NCBI GenBank assembly: GCA_902772755.1
Contig: CACYCD010000051.1
Span: 1-9,771, forward strand
DNA: 9,771 nt
Direction: 5' to 3'
DNA from: an uncultured Ruminococcus sp.
GTDB taxonomy: Bacteria > Bacillota > Clostridia > Oscillospirales > Acutalibacteraceae
The notes below the pieces were generated by a model. The model did not search any database. It saw only the letters and a program-made list of their open reading frames with translations, and was not told where the DNA came from. Both the position numbers and the translations under genes were made by a program. This document shows positions 6,738 to 9,771 of this stretch, piece by piece. Every line of letters starts with the position of its first letter. Positions within the stretch are counted from its first letter, which is position 1.

Positions 6738-7298
6738 ATGAAAAAAATATTGATCATAGTTATCAGTGTCCTGATACTCTGTGCAGGAGTGATACTGTTT
6801 TGTGTAGTCGGGTCATCTGACAAAAAATCCGAGGAAACACCCGAAACAGTTACGACCTCAGCGATGGAATCTACCTCGGATCCTTCAGCATCGCAGACCA
6901 CTGAATCTCAGCCTGTAAGTGAGCAGAAAACCACTGCTACTGAAAGTGTAGCTGCTTCAACCAAAGACAGTACAGAAGAAACTAAGCCTACCGAAACAAA
7001 GGCAAAGTCTGACAAAAAGAAGCCTTCCACCACAGAGAAGCAAAAGACAACTTCCCCCAAAAAGACGGAAAAAACCACAACGGTTACTGCTACAAAGCCT
7101 ACGGAAAAGGTTGCAGAAAAAACTACACAAAAAGCCACAGAGAAAGCAACAACAAAACCCAAGGCAACAAAACCGTCAAAGACAGAGAAAACATCCACAA
7201 CAGCACCTTCAAAAACTCAAAATACAACCGAGAGAGATAACGCAACATATACTTTCCCCACAGATGAATATGAGCTGCCGTTTATTCCTGCACAGTAA
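6738..7298 (+). CDS. Membrane-anchored Thr/Lys/Ser-rich low-complexity protein
   Basis: I do not recognise a family. The product is 186 aa. Residues 4-25 form one hydrophobic segment (KKILIIVISVLILCAG...). The two cysteines lack a proper lipobox, so it is more likely an uncleaved anchor or signal peptide than a lipoprotein. Residues 26-170 are low complexity, with Thr, Ser, Lys and Glu making up most positions. The first part, to about 85, is acid-rich and the rest is Lys-rich with TTEK/KTEKT-like patterns. The last 16 residues (YTFPTDEYELPFIPAQ) are quite different, aromatic and proline-rich, and may be a binding tail. It looks like a stalk crossing the cell wall, possibly O-glycosylated. 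GGAGG (6725-6729) sits 8 bases before the ATG; the upstream in-frame TTG at 6723 overlaps that site and was not used. It lies just upstream of the amylase, which has a nearly identical ribosome-site context. Confidence 0.8.
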   Translation: MKKILIIVISVLILCAGVILFCVVGSSDKKSEETPETVTTSAMESTSDPSASQTTESQPVSEQKTTATESVAASTKDSTEETKPTETKAKSDKKKPSTTEKQKTTSPKKTEKTTTVTATKPTEKVAEKTTQKATEKATTKPKATKPSKTEKTSTTAPSKTQNTTERDNATYTFPTDEYELPFIPAQ

Positions 7299-7340
7299 TT
7301 GTTTATACACTGTTTCTCAATTATGAACAAATTTTCTTTG
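7299..7340 (+). terminator. Weak possible terminator after the Thr-rich gene
   Basis: TTGTTTAT (7299-7306) pairs with ATGAACAA (7323-7330) with one G-T wobble and a 16-base loop. An interrupted T stretch (ATTTTCTTT) follows. The stem is AT-rich and weak, so some read-through into the amylase is plausible. Confidence 0.35.
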
Positions 7341-7387
7341 CGGTTAGATAAATTGCAAAATTGTTTCATATCTTTGGCATTATTTAC

Positions 7388-7437
7388 AATGGAAATTTTT
7401 TCCATTATCTGATACAATAGTATCAACAGAATGATAC
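7388..7437. promoter_or_regulatory. Two perfect dyads and a third half-site over the amylase promoter (candidate operators)
   Basis: Dyad 1 is AATGGAAA (7388-7395) and TTTCCATT (7399-7406), 8-base perfect arms around TTT, covering the -35. Dyad 2 is TGATAC (7410-7415) and GTATCA (7420-7425), 6-base perfect arms around AATA, covering the -10 and predicted start. A further direct copy of TGATAC is at 7432-7437. This is a layout expected of repressor or activator sites controlling a sugar-responsive gene. The sequences do not fit the usual CcpA cre consensus, and the binding protein is unknown. Confidence 0.5.
7390..7418 (+). promoter_or_regulatory. Promoter of the amylase gene
   Basis: TGGAAA (7390-7395), 17 bases, then TACAAT (7413-7418) with an extended -10 TG at 7410-7411. 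The -10 matches consensus at 5 of 6 positions and the -35 at 4 of 6. The start would be near 7425, about 39 bases before the ATG. Both elements are embedded in separate perfect inverted repeats. Confidence 0.6.
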
Positions 7438-7463
7438 GAATATGTATTTGGAGGTAATGCTTT

Positions 7464-9771
7464 ATGAGAACAAGCAAAAGGCTGACAAGTGCAGTGCTTG
7501 CTGTTTCGATTCTTTCTGCCTGTGCCGTAGTGCCTGCAGCAAATGCAGTTACAGCAGACAAAGCCGACAGCAAAGCTACAGTTAGCTCAAACACTTCTTC
7601 GGCAACTAACTACAAGGTTGCAGACCAGCAGAAGGGATCTATCCTGCAGTGCTTCAACTGGTCATACGACACTATCAAATCCAAGATGGCTAAGATATCC
7701 GAACAGGGTTTTACTGCTATCCAGACCTCTCCTATTCAGACTGCCAAGGAGGGTACAACAGGCAAAACCGCTAAGGGTAGCTGGTGGGTTCAGTATCAGC
7801 CTGCCGATTTTTCAATTGAAACCAATGCCAACGGAACAAGTGCTCTCGGTACAGTCAAGGAATTTAAAGCTATGTGTGATGAAGCACACAAATACGGCGT
7901 AAGAGTAATTGTTGATGCTGTACTCAATCATATGGGCAACCAGAAATCAAACGATCTGTCAAATAAGATTCCTTCCGTTTACAGAAATGACAGCAGTTTT
8001 TGGCACGATATTTCCAAAAACATCACTTACGGAAGCAGATACGACATTACTCAGTATTGTATGGACGGTGTACCGGATCTCAACTCCTCCAGCTCCAAGG
8101 TTCAGGCAGCCTGCGTTGCTTTTCTGAAGGAATGTATTGACAACGGTGCCGACGGCTTCCGCTTTGATGCAGCAAAGCACATCGAAACACCTGCCGATGC
8201 CTCGAATATCAAAAGTAACTTCTGGCCAAACGTTATTAACCCCGTAACCAGCTATGCAAAGAGTACCAAGGGAATTACTCCTTATTACTATGGCGAGATC
8301 CTCGGCGGAACAACAGGTTCAAGCGATACAAATATGGGAATTGCCGTAACAAATTCCTATGCAAGCTATATGAGCGTTACAGTCAGCGGTGTTGCCGATG
8401 ATATCAGAAAATATGTCAACAGCAAAAATGCTGCTCAGGCTCAGAGAAGTGACTTCACTCTCAATGCCGACGGCTCCAAGGTGAGCGGAAACAAAGCCGT
8501 TCTCTGGAATGAATCGCACGATACCTACCAGTCGGGTACATCAAGATCTATCAGCGATAAGGTTATGAAGCAGACCTATGCCATTATCGGAACAAGAGCA
8601 GAAGCCTGCGGTCTTTATATGGCACGTCCTTCAGATTGGTCAACAGCAAAGATGGGTCAGGGTGATACAACTGCATGGGCTGACACCGAGGTTAAGGCTG
8701 TAAATGACTTCAAAAACTACTTTGTAGGTCAGAGCGAGTACCTCTCTTCATCAAATACTATCGTTTACAATGAGCGTGGAACAAGCGGTGTTGTTATCGT
8801 AAACTGCAACGGAGGTTCAACTTCTGTAAATCTCACTGCTCACAAGATGAAGAACGGCACCTACAAGGATCAGGTAAGCGGTAATAAGTTCACTGTTTCA
8901 AACGGAAAGATCTCAGGCAGTGTAGGAAGTACAGGAATTGCTGTTGTATATAACAATGAAAAGAATCCCGAAGCTACCATCTCTCAGAACGGTGGCAGCT
9001 TCAAAACAGATACACTTTCACTCACTATCGGTTTGAAAAATGCAACATCAGGTACTTACAAGATCGGTTCAGCTGCTGCTAAATCTTTTACAGGAGCAAC
9101 TACCATCACTATCGGTTCAGGAATGAGCTACGGTGAAAGTGTCAGTGTTGTCCTTACTGCTACAGACGGAAAGAACAACAGCTCAAAAACATATACCTTT
9201 ACCAAGGTTGATCCCAAGGCAGAGCAGAGAATTTACTTTGACAACAGTTCCTACAAATGGTCAAGCGTTTATGCCTATGTCTACACCGATACAAAGAACA
9301 ACGGTGCTTGGCCGGGCAAAGCAATGACAAAAGATTCTGCAACAGGCTACTATGTTTATACAGTTCCTTCAGGTTTGGAGAAAGGAAGCGTTATCTTTAC
9401 AGAAAGCTCGAACGCTACCACACATCGCTATCCTGCCGATATGCAGCCGGGATTAGCCCTCAACGGCAAAACAAAGCTTTTCAAAAGCGGTAATCAGCTT
9501 GTTGACTACAATCCTCCTATACCTACAACAACAGTACCCAAGACTACAGTCAAGCCTACAACTATCCCCACAACAACAGTACCAAAAACTACAGTTAAAC
9601 CAACAACTATCCCCACAACAACAGTACCCAAGACCACTGTTAAACCCACAACAACAGTACCCAAGACCACAGTTAAGCCCACAACGACAGTTCCCAAGAC
9701 CACAGTTAAGCCTACAACGACAGTACCCAAGACTACTGTTAAACCTACAACTCAGCCCACATCTTCTACAG
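7464..9771 (+). CDS. Secreted AmyE-like alpha-amylase (GH13 with CBM26), C-terminus beyond the window
   Basis: Endo-acting starch hydrolase; 769 codons are visible and no stop is reached. GGAGG (7450-7454) lies 9 bases before the ATG. Residues 1-28 are a signal peptide (cleavage after ANA); LSAC at 17-20 could alternatively be a lipobox. The GH13 barrel begins near 58 (GSILQCFNWSYDTIK, TAIQTSPIQ, WWVQYQPADF). Catalytic regions are intact: DAVLNH (151-156), GFRFDAAKH with nucleophile D235, YYGEILGG with acid/base E278 and WNESHD with D353. Domain C ends near 498. Residues about 501-586 match the beta domain of B. subtilis AmyE (SLTIGLKNATSGTYKIG, ending TFTKVDP). Residues 587 to about 675 are CBM26 (IYFDNSSYKWSSVYAYVY, GAWPGKAMTK). 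From 687 a repeated TTTVPKTTVKP linker begins. Assignment to the AmyE type is from remembered AmyE sequence. A dockerin, cohesin or further binding module may follow, but is not visible. Confidence 0.95.
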   Translation, partial: MRTSKRLTSAVLAVSILSACAVVPAANAVTADKADSKATVSSNTSSATNYKVADQQKGSILQCFNWSYDTIKSKMAKISEQGFTAIQTSPIQTAKEGTTGKTAKGSWWVQYQPADFSIETNANGTSALGTVKEFKAMCDEAHKYGVRVIVDAVLNHMGNQKSNDLSNKIPSVYRNDSSFWHDISKNITYGSRYDITQYCMDGVPDLNSSSSKVQAACVAFLKECIDNGADGFRFDAAKHIETPADASNIKSNFWPNVINPVTSYAKSTKGITPYYYGEILGGTTGSSDTNMGIAVTNSYASYMSVTVSGVADDIRKYVNSKNAAQAQRSDFTLNADGSKVSGNKAVLWNESHDTYQSGTSRSISDKVMKQTYAIIGTRAEACGLYMARPSDWSTAKMGQGDTTAWADTEVKAVNDFKNYFVGQSEYLSSSNTIVYNERGTSGVVIVNCNGGSTSVNLTAHKMKNGTYKDQVSGNKFTVSNGKISGSVGSTGIAVVYNNEKNPEATISQNGGSFKTDTLSLTIGLKNATSGTYKIGSAAAKSFTGATTITIGSGMSYGESVSVVLTATDGKNNSSKTYTFTKVDPKAEQRIYFDNSSYKWSSVYAYVYTDTKNNGAWPGKAMTKDSATGYYVYTVPSGLEKGSVIFTESSNATTHRYPADMQPGLALNGKTKLFKSGNQLVDYNPPIPTTTVPKTTVKPTTIPTTTVPKTTVKPTTIPTTTVPKTTVKPTTTVPKTTVKPTTTVPKTTVKPTTTVPKTTVKPTTQPTSST
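9522..9743 (+). repeat. In-frame tandem repeat encoding a Thr/Pro/Lys linker
   Basis: Six head-to-tail units lie inside the amylase gene. The first two are 45 bases (PTTTVPKTTVKPTTI). The next four are 33 bases (PTTTVPKTTVK), i.e. the same core without the four-residue PTTI piece. Differences between units are mostly synonymous third-base changes. The linker continues as PTTQPTSST to the edge. It should be extended and flexible and is a likely glycosylation target. Confidence 0.9.

Noticed and set aside
6752..6806. Lipoprotein signal in the Thr-rich protein
   Set aside because: The cysteines are preceded by L and F rather than G, A or S, so no acceptable lipobox is present.
6908..7198. Minus-strand ORF rich in Val and Phe
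   Set aside because: Antisense shadow of the low-complexity Thr/Lys region; its composition simply mirrors that of the real gene.
7543..8127. Two successive + strand ORFs of 119 and 72 codons
   Set aside because: They are out of frame with the long open amylase frame (7464 to the edge), which has all GH13 motifs. The real gene is easy to miss because it has no stop within the window.
9506..9730. Minus-strand ORF rich in repeated GTVVVGLTVVL
   Set aside because: It is the reverse reading of the Thr/Pro linker repeat in the amylase, with no ribosome site of its own.
9522..9743. CRISPR-like array
   Set aside because: Units are contiguous with no unique spacers, keep frame, and encode a Thr/Pro/Lys linker.

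Overview
The window looks like low-to-moderate GC Firmicutes DNA, most likely a gut or rumen Clostridia of the Ruminococcus type. The evidence is AT-rich intergenic regions with strong Gram-positive promoters and GGAGG-type ribosome sites, large secreted proteins with Thr/Pro linkers, an InlB-type repeat, and an AmyE-like amylase with a CBM26 starch-binding module. The starch enzyme and linker suggest a starch degrader such as R. bromii, but that species-level guess is inference. No rRNA, tRNA, CRISPR array, transposase or phage gene was seen.

Left part (1-2099, + strand): a 224-base AT-rich leader carries two candidate promoters and a long inverted repeat. It is followed by alanine racemase (alr) and, 3 bases later, an unrecognised four-helix membrane protein with an acidic N-terminal tail and a very basic C-terminal tail.

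Middle part (2100-4813): a strong promoter whose predicted transcript start lies almost on the Shine-Dalgarno drives a 798-aa secreted protein. This protein has a transglutaminase/protease-like Cys-His-Asp core, an InlB-like repeat and a C-terminal domain of unknown function. A previously hidden 38-aa ORF (4629-4745) is translationally coupled to it, its Shine-Dalgarno overlapping the stop codon of the large gene. A strong bidirectional terminator closes this unit and the convergent gene.

Right part (4814-9771): on the - strand lies a membrane-anchored type B carboxylesterase with its active-site motifs in place. Divergent from it is a 186-aa Thr/Lys/Ser-rich protein with one N-terminal membrane segment, then an AmyE-like alpha-amylase that is open at the right edge. 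The amylase promoter is overlaid by two separate perfect dyads. The amylase has all GH13 catalytic residues, an AmyE-like C-terminal region including CBM26, and a tandemly repeated Thr/Pro/Lys linker that leads to an unseen C-terminal module.

Taken together the window combines cell-wall precursor supply (D-alanine) with several surface or secreted proteins: a Cys-protease-like protein plus small peptide, an extracytoplasmic esterase, a Thr-rich stalk protein and an amylase. The most novel-looking element is the 38-aa peptide coupled to the transglutaminase-like gene. The amylase promoter dyads come next.
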